Notes: generated by a model not told the origin, from the letters alone. Shown: positions 11,575 to 22,999, counted from the stretch's first letter. The stretch is DNA of 64,000 nt from Apium graveolens (GCF_009905375.1 NW_027417660.1:1-64000), one strand, 5' to 3'. Program-made: numbers and translations.

Positions 11575-13930
11575 ATGAGCAGGAATGATGTTGGAGTGAA
11601 GATCCCCTTTCTGGATAAAGACAACTATCACCATTGGAAGGTGGAAATGCACGTGCATCTTCTCTCTCAAGATGAAAGATATGTTGATTACATTGAGAAA
11701 GGTCTTCATGTTCCTGGAAGAGCTGCTACAGATACTAAAGGAGCTGTAGGCAATGAGCAAAGTATTCCAAAGACACAATCAGAATGGACAAATGAAGACA
11801 TTGAGCAAGTACACAAAGATAAGAAGGCTATGGACATTTTGTTCAATGGTCTTGATGGAGACATGTTTGACAATGTCATCAACTGCAAAACTACTAAATA
11901 TATTTGGAATACAATTCAAATCATATGTGATGGAACTAAACAAGTGAGGGAAAACAAGGTGCAACTTCTAATCCAGTAGTATGAGCACTTTCATTGTGAA
12001 GACGGTGAATCTTTGAGTGACAACTTTAGTAGATTTCAAAAACTACTAAATGCACTATTCAGACAAAAGAATGGAAGCCTATGACTGTCTCTTTAAGAAA
12101 TTCTCAAGATTACAAGGAATTTACTTTGGAGAGACTATATGGCCTTCTAAAAACTTATGAACTTGAGTTGGAACAAGATGAGTATATAGAGAAAGGAAGG
12201 AAGAAGAGAGGATCTATAACTTTAGTGGCTGAACAAGAGAGAGTGAAAAAGATGAATATTGAAGCTGTGGAATCTGCACCAAACTCTAGGGTTTCTGAAG
12301 GCAAAGTAAAAGGGATAGTGGTTGAGCATGAAGATCATCTGAATCAGGATGAAATGGAGGACACAGATGACATCCAGCATTTCTATCAAGAAGGTTTGCC
12401 AAGTTCAAATTCAAAAAGAATTTTGGAGTTGCCAAGCCAAATAGAAACATGGTGGATAAATCCAAATTCAAATATTTCAAATGTGGCTTGAGTAATCATT
12501 TTTCAAGTGAATGCAGAAAGCCTGATTCTGAAAGAAAGAAGTTTGAGCCTGTGGATTATAAAAAGAAGTACCTTGAATTGCTCAAATAAAAGGAAAGGGA
12601 TTTCCTGACTCAAGAAAATGACTGGGCAGCTGATGGGGTAGATGAAGATGAAGAAACAAGCTATGTCAGTCTAGCTCTAATGGCCAAATCAGATGAAGCA
12701 GAAGTCAGTTCTTCAAGCAATCAGGTAATCACCACTAATTTAGCACACCTTTTCAAAGATGAGTGTAATGATGCTATAAATGACATGTCAACAGAACTAT
12801 ATAACTTGCGTGTTACATTTAAATCTCTCACTAAAGAAAACATAAAGATTAAGGAAAATAATTTGTTTTTTAGTGAAAGAAATACTATGTTAGAAACTTA
12901 ATTTGTTGAGTTTGAGAAACTGAAAATAGAGTGTAGAATTGCTAAGGAGGAACTGATTGAATCCTTAAAGAAAGAGGAGATTTTAAGAAAGCAGCTTGAA
13001 CGAGAGCAAGAGGTAATCAAAGCTTTGAAGTCATCAAGAGATGTACATACTCAAATTGCTAAAGTTTAAGGCATAGAATATTTCTGTGAAGAAGCCTGGA
13101 AAAAGAGCAAGGAGAAACTGGGTCCTGTCTTGATGTAAGGACTTTCAAATGATGTGGATTCATCGGATAATGAAGATTATCCGTCGAAAGATAAAAGGAA
13201 TTATCTGTCGAAAGACAAAGAACCACATCTGTCGAATGAAAGAAAAACAATTAGCAAAGCTAAACTATCCAAACTCAATGAGAAATATGGATCATTTTCC
13301 AAGAACTTTGTTACAGGTGAATCAAGTCAAGTCAAGGAAAATAAAAGAGTTGATGTGGGGCATCTGTCAATAAAGCAACTGAGTGATAGATTGAAGAAAA
13401 TAGAGGTCAAGACAGATTCCAAAAGGATAAATAACATGAATGAGAAAGTAGGAATTAACAAATATAACAACTACACACCTGATAAATATGCACCTAGAAA
13501 ATCTGTGTTAAGTGTACTAGTGTTAATCATTTGTCTGTTAACTACAAATCTGCTATGCCTGTACCCATATATGCACCTCCCTCATTTCCCAACATGCCCA
13601 CAGTGTCTATGAATGTTATGCTTGCACAAAATTTGAATGCACAATTTTCTAACATGTTATTTGCACAAAATCCTTACTATACCGCATTTAGTATGCCTCA
13701 AATGCCATTTAACATGCCATATTGGAATAACATGTTTGCAAATAATATGTCATTTCATGTTACCCAACATGTGCATGATAATTTTGCAATTATGAATGAT
13801 TTGTAAAGCCCTACTCTAATGACCAAGGTTGAATCCCAACCACCTAAGTCAAATGAGGACAAGCCTAAGAATCCTAAAAAGAAGGCTAACAAGGCAGGAC
13901 CCAAGGAAACTTGGGTACGAAAATTAACTT
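11575..13930 (+). pseudogene. gag of element B
   Basis: The ATG at 11575 opens with MSRNDVGVKIPFLDKDN and the copia gag words NYHHWKVEMH and NCKTTKYIWNTIQ. A nonsense codon stops it at 11977-11979 (IQ*YEHF). The gag body resumes at about 11980-12480. The zinc knuckle at 12473-12514 reads YFKCGLSNHFSSEC, so the first Cys is Tyr and metal binding is doubtful. Next come a Lys/Glu coiled coil (about 12680-13070), a linker with a 24-bp motif array (13160-13240), a Lys-rich block, and a Met/Asn/Pro-rich stretch (13531-13806) like that in D. The end is set at the TGA at 13930 in the frame reading KETWVRKLT. Confidence 0.85.
13160..13240 (+). repeat. 24-bp in-frame motif array in gag-protease linker of B
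   Basis: CCGTCG or CTGTCG cores start at 13181, 13205 and 13229, exactly 24 bp apart, preceded by an oppositely oriented CATCGGATAA at 13161. They encode recurring PS/LS words eight residues apart (EDYPSKDK, NYLSKDKE, PHLSNERK). Confidence 0.85.
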
Positions 13931-14868
13931 GATTTAATTTTGATGTGTGCAGGGAAACAGAAAGAATCTTTGGTATTTCGATAGTGGTTGCTCAAGGAAC
14001 ATGACTGGCCCTGCTCACAGAATTAGAGGAGAGAGCTGGCCCAAGTATCACTTTTGGAGATGACACCAAAGGATATACAGTGGGATATGGCTTGAATTCT
14101 AAAGATAATGTCATCATTGTAGAGGTTGCTCTAGTGGATGGACTCAAACACAATCTTTTAATTTTCAGCCAACTATATGACAAGGGAAACTCAGTAACAT
14201 TCAATTCAGAAACCTGTGTTGTTACAAACAAAAAGAACAACAAAGTGGTTCTCACTGGAGTGAGAAATGGAAATATGTATCTAGATGACTTCAACTCATC
14301 AAGTGCAAATTCTATTACTTGTCTTTTTAGCAGAGCAAGTCAAGATGAAAGTTGGCTGTGGCACAAGAAACTGTCCCATCTGAACTTCAAGACTATAATT
14401 GAATTAGTCAGGAAAGATCTTGTAAGAGGCATTCCTCAAGTTGAGTTCTCAAAGGATGGATTGTGTGATGCCTGTCAGAAAGGAAAAAAGATCAAGGCGT
14501 CATTCAAAAAGAAGCTTGAATCAAAAATTGAAGAACCACTACAATTATTGCACATGGACTTGTTTGGACCAGTCAATGTGTTGTCAATCTCAAAGAAAAG
14601 ATACTGTTTAATGATTGTTGATAATTTCTCAAAGTTCACTTGGACATATTTTCTCAAATATAAAAATGAATCCAGTAAAATCATTATCAATCATATAAGG
14701 CAAGTTAACAATCATCCTAATTGGGTTTTAGCTATGCAGGAAGAGCTAAACCAATTTGAAAAGAATAAGGTATGGAAGCTAGTACCCAAACCTAAAGGCA
14801 AGAATCTTATTGACACCAAATGGGTATTCAGAAACAAGATGGATGAAAATAGAATAGTAGTCAGGAAT
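13931..14868 (+). pseudogene. pol of element B, part 1 (protease, integrase N-terminus, RT start)
   Basis: The protease active site lies in WYFDSGCSRNMTG, with DSG at 13980-13988. The GAG-pre-integrase/HHCC zinc region follows (ESWLWHKKLSHLNF ... GLCDACQKGK, about 14350-14490). Integrase begins with HMDLFGPVNVLSISKKRY and reaches RQVNNH near 14710, then passes in frame to [17 protein letters not shown]. In D these two points lie about 1.08 kb apart, so B has lost the integrase catalytic core and the IN-RT linker by an in-frame deletion. The frame is cut at 14868 by insertion of C and continues at 21664. Confidence 0.88.
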
Positions 14869-14931
14869 TGTTGTGCATATGTTGTGTACTTGATGATTTC
14901 ATAAACAAAATATCTAAGTAGATTTTACTTA
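14869..14931 (+). repeat. 5' LTR stub of element C
   Basis: TGTTGTGCATATG through TTTACTTA matches the first 63 bases of the 3' LTR at 20635 with one substitution. Similarity stops sharply at 14931, where gypsy sequence begins. Confidence 0.9.
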
Positions 14932-17900
14932 AGATCCAAGCATTCCTAAGACTCCTCAAGGCTTCCTAAGGCTTCCTAGCTACTCACACCACTTCAAGGA
15001 AGGTATATCATCTCCAAACCCTAGATTTAATTTGTATATTAGGTTGATTTTGGTTGTTAGGGTAAAGAGTAACTTGAAACTTGTTTGTTTAAGAGTTTGG
15101 GTTGGAATGGTGGTGATTGAATTGTTAAAATCTTAAGATTTGGTTGAAGAATGTAGTATAGTTTAAATTCAAGTTTTAGGATTAAGTAAATTGATTATAA
15201 TGAGTTGATTTGGGGCTGTTGTAATGTAGTTTGTATGGAGTTTTGATTGGGTTGTGAATTGGGGTTGAATTGTGGTTGTTTTGAATTGGTTTAAAATTGG
15301 GAAATCGCGTAAACATAGTCGTCGTAATGTCCGATTTACTTTAGACTGCTTTTGTTCATAACATTAGGACCCGAGAACCCCTGCTAGATTATGACCATTG
15401 CCATGTTTAGATAGTTCATGTTACGAGCTTCGTTTTGATATGTAGTTCGTTTGATTCCGATGTAGGGTTTAGGAGAAACGACCGTTTTAAGTAACGGCGT
15501 TTCGCGACCGAACCATTACCCCTCGCCTTACTTTGAAACCTTGGTTAAGGACCTTAAATGACTAATTGAGGTAAGAAACATTTATGTAAGGTGTAATAGG
15601 AAGTTGGTAAGACACTCGCAAAGGAATTTCCTTAAAACTCGTAATGGTTAAATTAGTAAAAATGATGGAGCCGAGGGTACTCGAGTGACTTAAGAGAATC
15701 AGTGAGCGCAAAACGAGCGTTAGAGTCTAAGTTGGTTAAAGTATAGATTTACAAGTGACTTTGGTTTAATTCCAACTTACTTGTTGTTTATAGGTTACTA
15801 GACTCGTCCCGAGCCTTTTATAACCCCCAGTCGCTCAGGCAAGTGTTCTACCCGTTATACTGTTGTTGTGATGTATACACTTGTATATGCATTATCTTGT
15901 AATAGATGCATGATGGTTATATTAGAAAATTCTTGCGATATATTATAGCATGTGATATGGTACATATGCATGCCTGTTTCGTATTCTTGCCATATATATC
16001 TGTTGGTTCAGTTGATAATAACTATGCTAGAGAATAGCGGTAATTTGCATATACCCTTAGTATAGGGATCCAAAGGTGAAAACATTTTCTAAAACCGGGA
16101 GTCAAGGATCCCGAGTAGATTATATATATATATATTTATATATATATGGTTATAGTTTTCAAAACTATTAATCGAATAAGGTTTATTCGATAGCTTTATT
16201 TTATTAATGAATATTATTTCGAATATTTATTCGAGGGCTTATGACTCCTTTTATTTTATTAATTGAATATTATTTGAATATTCATTTGAGGATGTATGAC
16301 TCCTTTATTTTATTTAATGAATATTATTTATAATATTCATTCGAGGTATTATGACTCCGCTTATTATTTATTCATATTCTTTATTTTATTAAAGAATAAA
16401 GTTCGATAATCAAACTTACTTTTGATATTCAAATAAAGATATTACTTTCGTATAAGTATATATTTGATTATTTACTATTCATTTCAAGTAAGTTTTCCAA
16501 CTTCTACCTCAAGTATTCTTTATGGGAATATTATTTAAATAATAATATTCAGATATTTCTTTTTATTGAGACTGATTTACTTTATTAAATCAGTATTATT
16601 CCAAACACTCTTTAAAGTGTTTTCAAGTCTTTAAAATGATTTTCAAAAGTTAGAGCGGATCCCAAAACTCATTTTTATATTTAAGATCTTCCTTTTAAAA
16701 AGGGGATTTAAATACTCGCTCAAAACCTGAGGGATCCGGCTCTGTGGTGTGTTTTATATTCGCAACAAGGTTGTTGTCTTGATAAAAGAGTTTTTGATTA
16801 CTTACCCAATACTCGGGAAGTAAAATTCTTGGAACAAGTTAATCCATTAACAGGCATCGCCTGGGAAATATCGGTGAGTTTTCCTTTCCAACTAGATATG
16901 ACTTCTTGGTGGAGCCGTATCAACAAGTTTCTACTTGGGGAAAGTGGGGACGAGCTTTACGTTTCAGAGTCATGGATTTCATCTGAACTAGGAGTGGCGT
17001 AAGTGGTCGAGTAGCGCCGGCACAACCTTATTATATTGGCCCAAATGGCCTGGAAGTTCCGCTAAGGCGGTCCATTCCTTAGGAGTTCAGTGTTCGGTTG
17101 ACAAGTAAATCCGACAGGTTCTCCTCTACATGTAGAAAATGGTGGGGTTGCACTACTACGACTTATCATCGTAAGTGGTCTTCCTGGCGCGGCAAACTCC
17201 CGTAATGAGTTCATCATCCAATTGGATATTTCTACAACACTACCCAGAGCACTTCGATAGAAAGGCTACGGTTGGGCGATTGTTGAGTGTTGGCAGGTTC
17301 AAGTTTTCAAAATGATGTTTGCATCAAATGAAGTATTTCGTAACTTCATTTTATTTTGATGATATTTTAAAGATTTAATCTATTCAAATCTTGTCTTGTA
17401 GTCTCATCTATGTGATGAACTTTTGAAACTAATTATCACTTGAACGGTGGTAGTTCAAGTAGTATTTGGAAAAGATATAAGTATATTGGAGTATCTTGTA
17501 ACTTCACCTTTTAAACTTATATCTAGTTAATGGTTGTCTTATGAATGACAAAGATTTTCAGAAAAAACGTTGAGACAAGGTTAGATATATGAGATCACCT
17601 TGCAACGATATTTTTATACAGTTATACACTGGAACTCTGTGTGTATTATGCATAGAAGGGGACTTCCAATATTTTGAAAAGTATATATGTATATATATAT
17701 ACTGAATATTTTCAACTTCATCGCATTAAGATATCAACTTGGTTCATTTCTTTTGACCAAGACTTTCATGAGTACTATGAGAAGGCTCATATATTGTTAA
17801 TCATTATACATATTATTTTGGTGGGCTTGCTGCTCACCCTTGCTTTCTTCTTTCATCACACAACATCAGATAGACAAGATGAACAGGACCAAGCTCCCAA

Positions 17901-18275
17901 TTCGCGAGCGGATAGGAAACGTTCCGCAGCTTCCTATAGGCATTGATGTCGCTGTAGCTGAGGTAGGAACTACCAATAGGCTAGGCTTCAACTTTTGATG
18001 TACCAGATTTATGTATATTTATGAGTTGTAATAATGGCAAAAAAAATGTAAATTTATTCAGAAAACCTTTTAAGGTGTATTGGCAGATAATTGTGGAATA
18101 AAATGACTTGTGATTATTTTTGGATGTTCATCTCTGAGACTATAACGTGTGGTGTGTGTGTTTATTGTGGGGTCACAGTACAGAGTAGTTGATTAATTAT
18201 TAAGATTGGGTGTTATTAAGGGAAATGGAACTCGTGACAACCCGGATCCCCGGCCCCGGATTTGGGGGTGTTACA
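14932..18275 (+). repeat. Gypsy LTR, 5'-truncated (about 3.34 kb)
   Basis: The 3' end ...GGCCCCGGATTTGGGGGTGTTACA at 18275 is fixed by the adjacent PBS. No supportable ORF lies inside; AT-rich repeats of the type TTATTTTATTAATGAATAT occur at 16180-16400. A GC-richer block lies at about 16860-17300. CTTGCTGCTCACCCTTGC at 17826-17843 is a degraded form of the palindromic signal found in the other gypsy LTRs here. Confidence 0.8.
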
Positions 18276-18279
18276 GAAG

Positions 18280-18292
18280 TGGTATCAGAGCC
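18280..18292 (+). other. Primer-binding site of gypsy fragment
   Basis: TGGTATCAGAGCC lies four bases after the LTR end and is a perfect match to the plant initiator-Met tRNA primer site. Confidence 0.95.
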
Positions 18293-18479
18293 AAGCGTTA
18301 TAAAACTCAGAGATGATGTGATGTTAAGATAATAAGTTCACTAAGATAATAAGAACTCTTGCCAAGTTTATAGTCGGGCTACCTAACGTAGTACTGACAG
18401 TTAAAACCCGTATGGGAACCCTTATAAATATCATGATAGAAGCGTAGTTCATTATCGTATATCATAGCGGGACTCCGAA

Positions 18480-19023
18480 CCCTGAGGTTGAGGAGTAACA
18501 GCGCGATGATGTTTTATTACTAATTGGAGATCGGATTGTGGATCCGATGGAGCGTCCTAATGCAGGACCGGATGATGTTGATATTGAGGATGTAGCGGTT
18601 GAGGATGTTGTCCTAGAAGGGATAGTTGCTGAGGAGGATCCCATGGAGGATCCTGACAAGAATGAATAAAGGACCACTGATGAATTGATGACCATGGTTA
18701 GGGCAACTACCAGAGGTAGGATTGGCCGGTCACTACCAGAGGTTCGTTCAAGTTTGTAAAGATAGTAGCCCCTTTAACGCGGCTTACTCGTGAGACTGAG
18801 AAGTTCGAATGGATAGAGAAATGCGAGAACAACTTTTAAGAACTGAAGCAAAGGTTGGTAACGGCCCCGGTGTTGGCATTGCCAGACGGAAAAGGAGATT
18901 TTGTGATATATAGTGACGCGTCGCACAAAGGATTAGGGTGTGTGCTTCTGCAGCACGGTAAAGTGATTGCATATGCGTCAAGACAACTGAGGGAATATAA
19001 AATTCGATATCCCCACCCATGAG
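18480..19023 (+). pseudogene. Gypsy gag N-terminus fused to RT/RNase H tail
   Basis: An acidic stretch (DDVDIEDVAVEDVVLEG, about 18560-18620) resembles the N-terminal gag segment of chromoviruses. After about 18735 the sequence turns to the end of RT (LTRETEKFEWIEKCENNF, then a stop) and to RNase H with [18 protein letters not shown] and [19 protein letters not shown], ending about 19022. Protease, most of RT and integrase are absent. Internal stops and the fusion make it non-functional. Confidence 0.8.
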
Positions 19024-20448
19024 CCAGTTCAGTCAGCCATCCATCATTCTCATGTCAAGCCAATCAGTGTGAATGAGATGAGCATGAACTATCTGGAAAA
19101 AGGACAATCTTCCTGCATCGAGTCTACAAAGGCTGAAACAATTCTTAAACCAAGGGTAAATTATCCAAAATCATCTTGGAAGAACCCTATGGACACTGTG
19201 TATGAGACACATAAGCCTGATGAAAAGAAGCTTCTATCAAGGTCTATTGTCTTCTATAAAGATCCAGCTGATGCAGCTTCAAAAAGAAGAATTGTTAAGA
19301 TATTCAGAAATGGAAAGGAAATTTGTGTGGTAGCTGGACATCCACAGTTTGCTCAAGCAAAGAAAGAAGAAAAAGCCAGATTAAAGTAGGAATAGAGGCA
19401 AGCTGCTCTTGATGCAAAGAAGTCTAAACAAAAGAAAAAACAGATTGCTATCTTGGCCAAGCTACATGCTGTGAATTCTTCTCAAACATCTGAAGCTGCT
19501 GAATCAAAGAAGAAGATTGAAGAACAGAAGAAATCCCCAAGGAAGAAAGAATTGGCTAGAAGAACAAAAAGGAAACTGGATGTTGTTGACAAGGAATTGG
19601 AAGATCAATTTCCTAAGGAATCCACACCAGCTACAACTCAAGCATCAAAGCCCTCTATGGTATTTGAAGACATAAGGGTGGTGGATCCCTACAGGAACAT
19701 ACATGGTGAACCTATTGTGCCAAAGGATGAGCCAATAGAGTGGGATAACATACCAATTCCTGACTTCAACTTACCAATCCTTAGCAAGCTAAAAAGGACA
19801 AAGTCAAGGGCGGTCAAGAAAGTGAAGTTGTCACCTCTCAAATCCAAGTCAGTAGTTAAAGCTCAACCCAAGGTCAACAGGGGAGACTACTTGTAATTGT
19901 GTGACATCAAAGAATTTTCAGATCTAAACCTTTATCTGGATGAACTGGATGAAGTAAGGGCAATTGATGCATACAGAAACCTACCTGAAAGGTTGGTGTT
20001 CAAGTACAAAGGAGGAAGGGAGATTCAGTGGCCACTTCACAGGATTCTTCAAGAAAGCCAAGCTGTGCTGATTAAAGTCTATTCATCCTTCAAGAAAAAC
20101 TTTGGGTTCAATGTAACTGCAAGAAGACTAGTATTGAAGAAGATTGAAGAGCTGAGGAGTGTTAGAGCTAAAGATGCACTCCAAAAGACTCTAATCATCC
20201 CATACACAGGGAGAAGAGTGCATCTAAGGCCCTACTGGCTGATGGAATTCATGGATGACAAGGGTGTGAGAAGATTCTTCAGATTAGAAGACCAACTGAG
20301 TATCTCTAGAAATGAGACTCTCTTGGAAATACAAGAAAAGCTAGATCTTTCAGAATCCGATGAACTAGAATTCCACAGGCAGCTCCAGAATCAAATTGAA
20401 GAAAATAACAGAAAGCTTGGAAGAAGATCCAGACCTTCAAGGAACTAG
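19024..20448 (+). pseudogene. 3' accessory ORF of element C (C-terminal half)
   Basis: It begins within SAIHHSHVKPISVNEMSM, matching an internal point of the D copy, so the N-terminal half is lost. Three blocks are open (19069-19389, 19453-19896, 19897-20448), separated by stops at 19387 and 19894. Visible words include KPDEKKLLSRSIVFYKDP, EICVVAGHPQF, a Lys-rich region, KDEPIEWDNIPIPDFNLP, then CDIKEFSDLNLYLDEL and FKKNFGFNVTARRLVLKKI near the C terminus. The stop at 20446-20448 is followed by about 170 bp of 3' noncoding sequence and the PPT. The C-terminal 180 residues are much alike in B, C and D, which suggests past selection on the protein. Function unknown. Confidence 0.75.
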
Positions 20449-20620
20449 AAAAATCTGCTCAGGCTAGAGGAGCATCTTGAATTGACTGTGAGCCAAACCT
20501 TGCACATTTTAATTAATTGAAGCACTTTCAGTTTATCTACTTATCTTTAAAGATATATGTTCAGGATGTTTTGTTATCATCAAGTATCTCTTAATTTATG
20601 GCTACAATTCCAGTAGACAT

Positions 20621-20634
20621 AAATTAGGGGAGAT
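20621..20634 (+). other. Polypurine tract of element C
   Basis: AAATTAGGGGAGAT directly precedes the 3' LTR start TGTTGTGC. It matches the Sirevirus pattern GGGGGAGATTG. Confidence 0.9.
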
Positions 20635-21658
20635 TGTTGTGCATATGTTGTGTACTTGATGATTTCATAAACAAAACATCTAAGTAGATTTTACTTAGAG
20701 AAATTATGTAGCACTCGACGGATAAGAATTATAGTCCCGACGGATAACTCATTATAGTCCCGACGGATGATTAACTTATTATCCATCGAGTGAGTAGCTT
20801 ATGTAATAATAAGTTTGTAGCACAGTTATGTATGCACCGTTGTATAGAATCTGTAGTAGCATATAAGTCATGTTGACTTTAACTAGATATGCAGAATAGG
20901 TTGATTAATTGTACATAATTGATATCTTGTAATTCTGCATAAGTGAAATAGAGTCAAGTTCCAAAAGAGCTACCGACGGATGATTAACAAAGCCATCGAC
21001 GGATGATCAAATGACTATCAACGGATGTTTAATATAGCAGTCGACGGATGATCAATTAAACCATCAACGGATGTTCTGAAAGTCAACGGATGATCATATA
21101 AAGAATTCAAACAGCAGTTGAACAGTGAAAGCTGACACACAGCCGTCGAGATGTATACAAACACACTGTGGAAGCCCATTAACTGGGTAATAGAGGACGA
21201 AAAGCAGCAAAGCTTAAGACTGTTAGATATTATATTTGTTCAGTCTTTTTGACTTTGTAATCTTGGTTTTATATAAACCAAGAGAGTAGCAAATAGAAAA
21301 ATAACTGAGATAGCTGAAAAATACATAAACAGAGAAATCTTTGTAAGCAGAATCTTTAGCATTTCCTGTATTCTCAGTAGTTCCATTTGTAAGCAGCTGT
21401 GAGCATTTCTCCACACAGAGTCCTCTCGATATATTATATATATCTCTGGTGGAATTGTTTAAATCCACCAGAAAGTTTTTAAAGACTCTTGTTTTTAATT
21501 ACTTATGTTTTGATTCAATTAAGTTTTCATTCCGCATTGTGCTAATCAAAACAAATATATCTATAATCGAGTTGAACATTTTTATTTCAAGAAAAAGGTT
21601 CAAGAATTCCATTCAACCCCCCTTTTGTAATTCTTGCTATATTGTTAAGGGACTAACA
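20635..21658 (+). repeat. 3' LTR of element C (1024 bp)
   Basis: It starts TGTTGTGCATATG after the PPT and ends GGGACTAACA before B's resumed RT frame. It carries an inverted motif pair (20712-20725 with 20779-20792), a direct motif array (20970-21095), a TATA-like TATATTATATATAT at about 21430, and AACCCCCCTTTTGTAATTC near its end. Confidence 0.95.
20970..21095 (+). repeat. CGACGGATGA motif array in C 3' LTR
   Basis: Six units with central C at 20977, 21000, 21022, 21045, 21068 and 21087 (spacing 22-23 bp, last 19). Units read CGACGGATGATC or CAACGGATGTT. Confidence 0.9.
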
Positions 21659-22999
21659 TGAATAATTCTAGATTGGTTACTAAGGGCTATTGTCAACAAG
21701 AATGAATAGATTTTGATGAGACTTTTGCTCCTGTTGCAAGACTTGAAGCAATCAGAATCTTTCTAGCCTATGCAGCCCATGCCAATTTCAAGGTTTATCA
21801 AATGGATGTTAAAAGTGCATTTCTGAATTGAGATTTGGAGGAGGAAGTCTATGTCAGTCAGCCTCCTGGTTTTGAAGTCTCCAACTTTCCTGAATATGTC
21901 TACTATCTTTTGAAAGCACTGTATGGTTTGAAGCAAGCACTTAGAGCCTGGTATGACACCTTGTCAAAGTTTCTTTTAGAAAATTATTTCACGAGAGGTA
22001 CTGTTGACAAAACTCTTTTCTTTAGATAATGGCTCTAGTATACTTGTTCAGATTTATGTAGATGATATTATATTTGGTTCTACGGATGAGAAACTTTGCA
22101 AAAAGTTTGCCAAATTGATGCAAAGTAAATATGAAATGAGCATGATGGGAGAACTAACTTACTTTCTTGGTTTGCAAGTTTAGCAAGTTAGTGATGGAAT
22201 ATTCATTAGTCAAACCAAATATATTTATGATCTTCTAAAGAAATTTGACTTAATGGATTGCACATTTGCAAAAACTCCCATGACCACTGCCACTAAACTT
22301 GAATTGAACACTACTGAAAAGTATGTGGACATTTCAAGTTATGGAGGCATGGTTGGCTCACTTTTATATTTAACAGCTAGTAGGCCAAATATAATATTTG
22401 CTACTTGTCTTTGTGCTAGATTTCAGGCTGATCCTAGAGAATCTCACTTAGTAGCTATTAAGAGAATTTTCAGATATCTTAAAGGAACACCAAAACTTGG
22501 CATTTAGTATCCTAGAGATTCTGGTTTTGATCTAATTGGTTATTCAGATGCAGATTATGCAGGTTATAAAATTGATAGAAAAAGTACAACATGAACCTGT
22601 CAATTTCTAGAAAACAAGCTAGTGTCCTGGTTTAGTAAGAAACAAAATTCAGTCTCTACTTCTACAGCTGAGGCTGAATACATTGCTGCTGGTAGTTGTT
22701 GTGCACATATTCTATGGATGAAAAATCAGTTACTAGATTATGGTCTACATGTGGACAAGATTCTAATTTTCTGTGACAACACAAGTGCCATTGCCATTAC
22801 TGAAAATCCTGTGCAGCATTCAAAGACCAAGCACATTGACATCGAGTATCACTTCATTCGAGAACATGTCATGAATGGTACAGTGGAACTTCATTTTGTT
22901 CCAAATGAGAAGCAACTTGCAGACATCTTTACCAAGCCACTTGATGAGTCCACCTTTTCCAGGTTAGTAAGTGAGTTTGGTATGCTTAATTATTCCTAA
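21659..22999 (+). pseudogene. pol of element B, part 2 (RT and RNase H)
   Basis: It resumes the RT frame cut at 14868: GYCQQE and [19 protein letters not shown] (21690-21770), then MDVKSAFLN, a stop where Gly is expected (TGA about 21829), [19 protein letters not shown], a frameshift near 22029, the RT active site YVDD at 22055-22066, and the RNase H blocks STAEAEYIAAGSCCAH and QLADIFTKPLDESTFSRLVS that end NYS at 22999. Extra stops lie near 22180 (V*QVSD) and 22507. The order and spacing are normal for copia RT-RH. It cannot be translated through. Confidence 0.92.

Larger units (their letters stand above)
14932..19023 (+). mobile_element. Ty3/gypsy (chromovirus-like) fragment inside C
   Basis: The fragment holds a long LTR without its 5' end (14932-18275), a PBS (18280-18292), an acidic gag N-terminus, and then an RT/RNase H tail. 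It stops at about 19023 and joins the Sirevirus 3' ORF directly. Both ends are truncated and no TSD is visible, so the present structure needs an insertion plus flanking deletions, or an illegitimate recombination. The LTR end GGGGGTGTTACA and the PBS are typical of Tekay/Del-like chromoviruses. Confidence 0.8.
14869..21658 (+). mobile_element. Sirevirus element C (chimeric remnant inserted in RT of B)
   Basis: The first 63 bp of its 5' LTR (14869-14931) match the start of its 3' LTR (20635-21658). Between them, 5' LTR, gag, pol and the first part of the 3' ORF are gone, and 4.1 kb of gypsy sequence stands in their place. Flanks read GGAAT (14864-14868) and TGAAT (21659-21663), a TSD with one change. 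The RT frame of B resumes after the element. The LTR motif is the CGACGGATGA type shared with D. Confidence 0.88.

Noticed and set aside
13952..13958. GGGAAAC as a classical -1 slippery heptamer at the gag/pol junction
   Set aside because: In the gag frame the codons are AGG GAA ACA, so the heptamer is not in the X XXY YYZ phase that a -1 shift needs.
20970..21095. Regularly spaced repeats resembling a CRISPR array
   Set aside because: The repeats are about 10 bp with 12-14 bp gaps inside plant LTRs, and no cas genes are present. CRISPR does not apply here.
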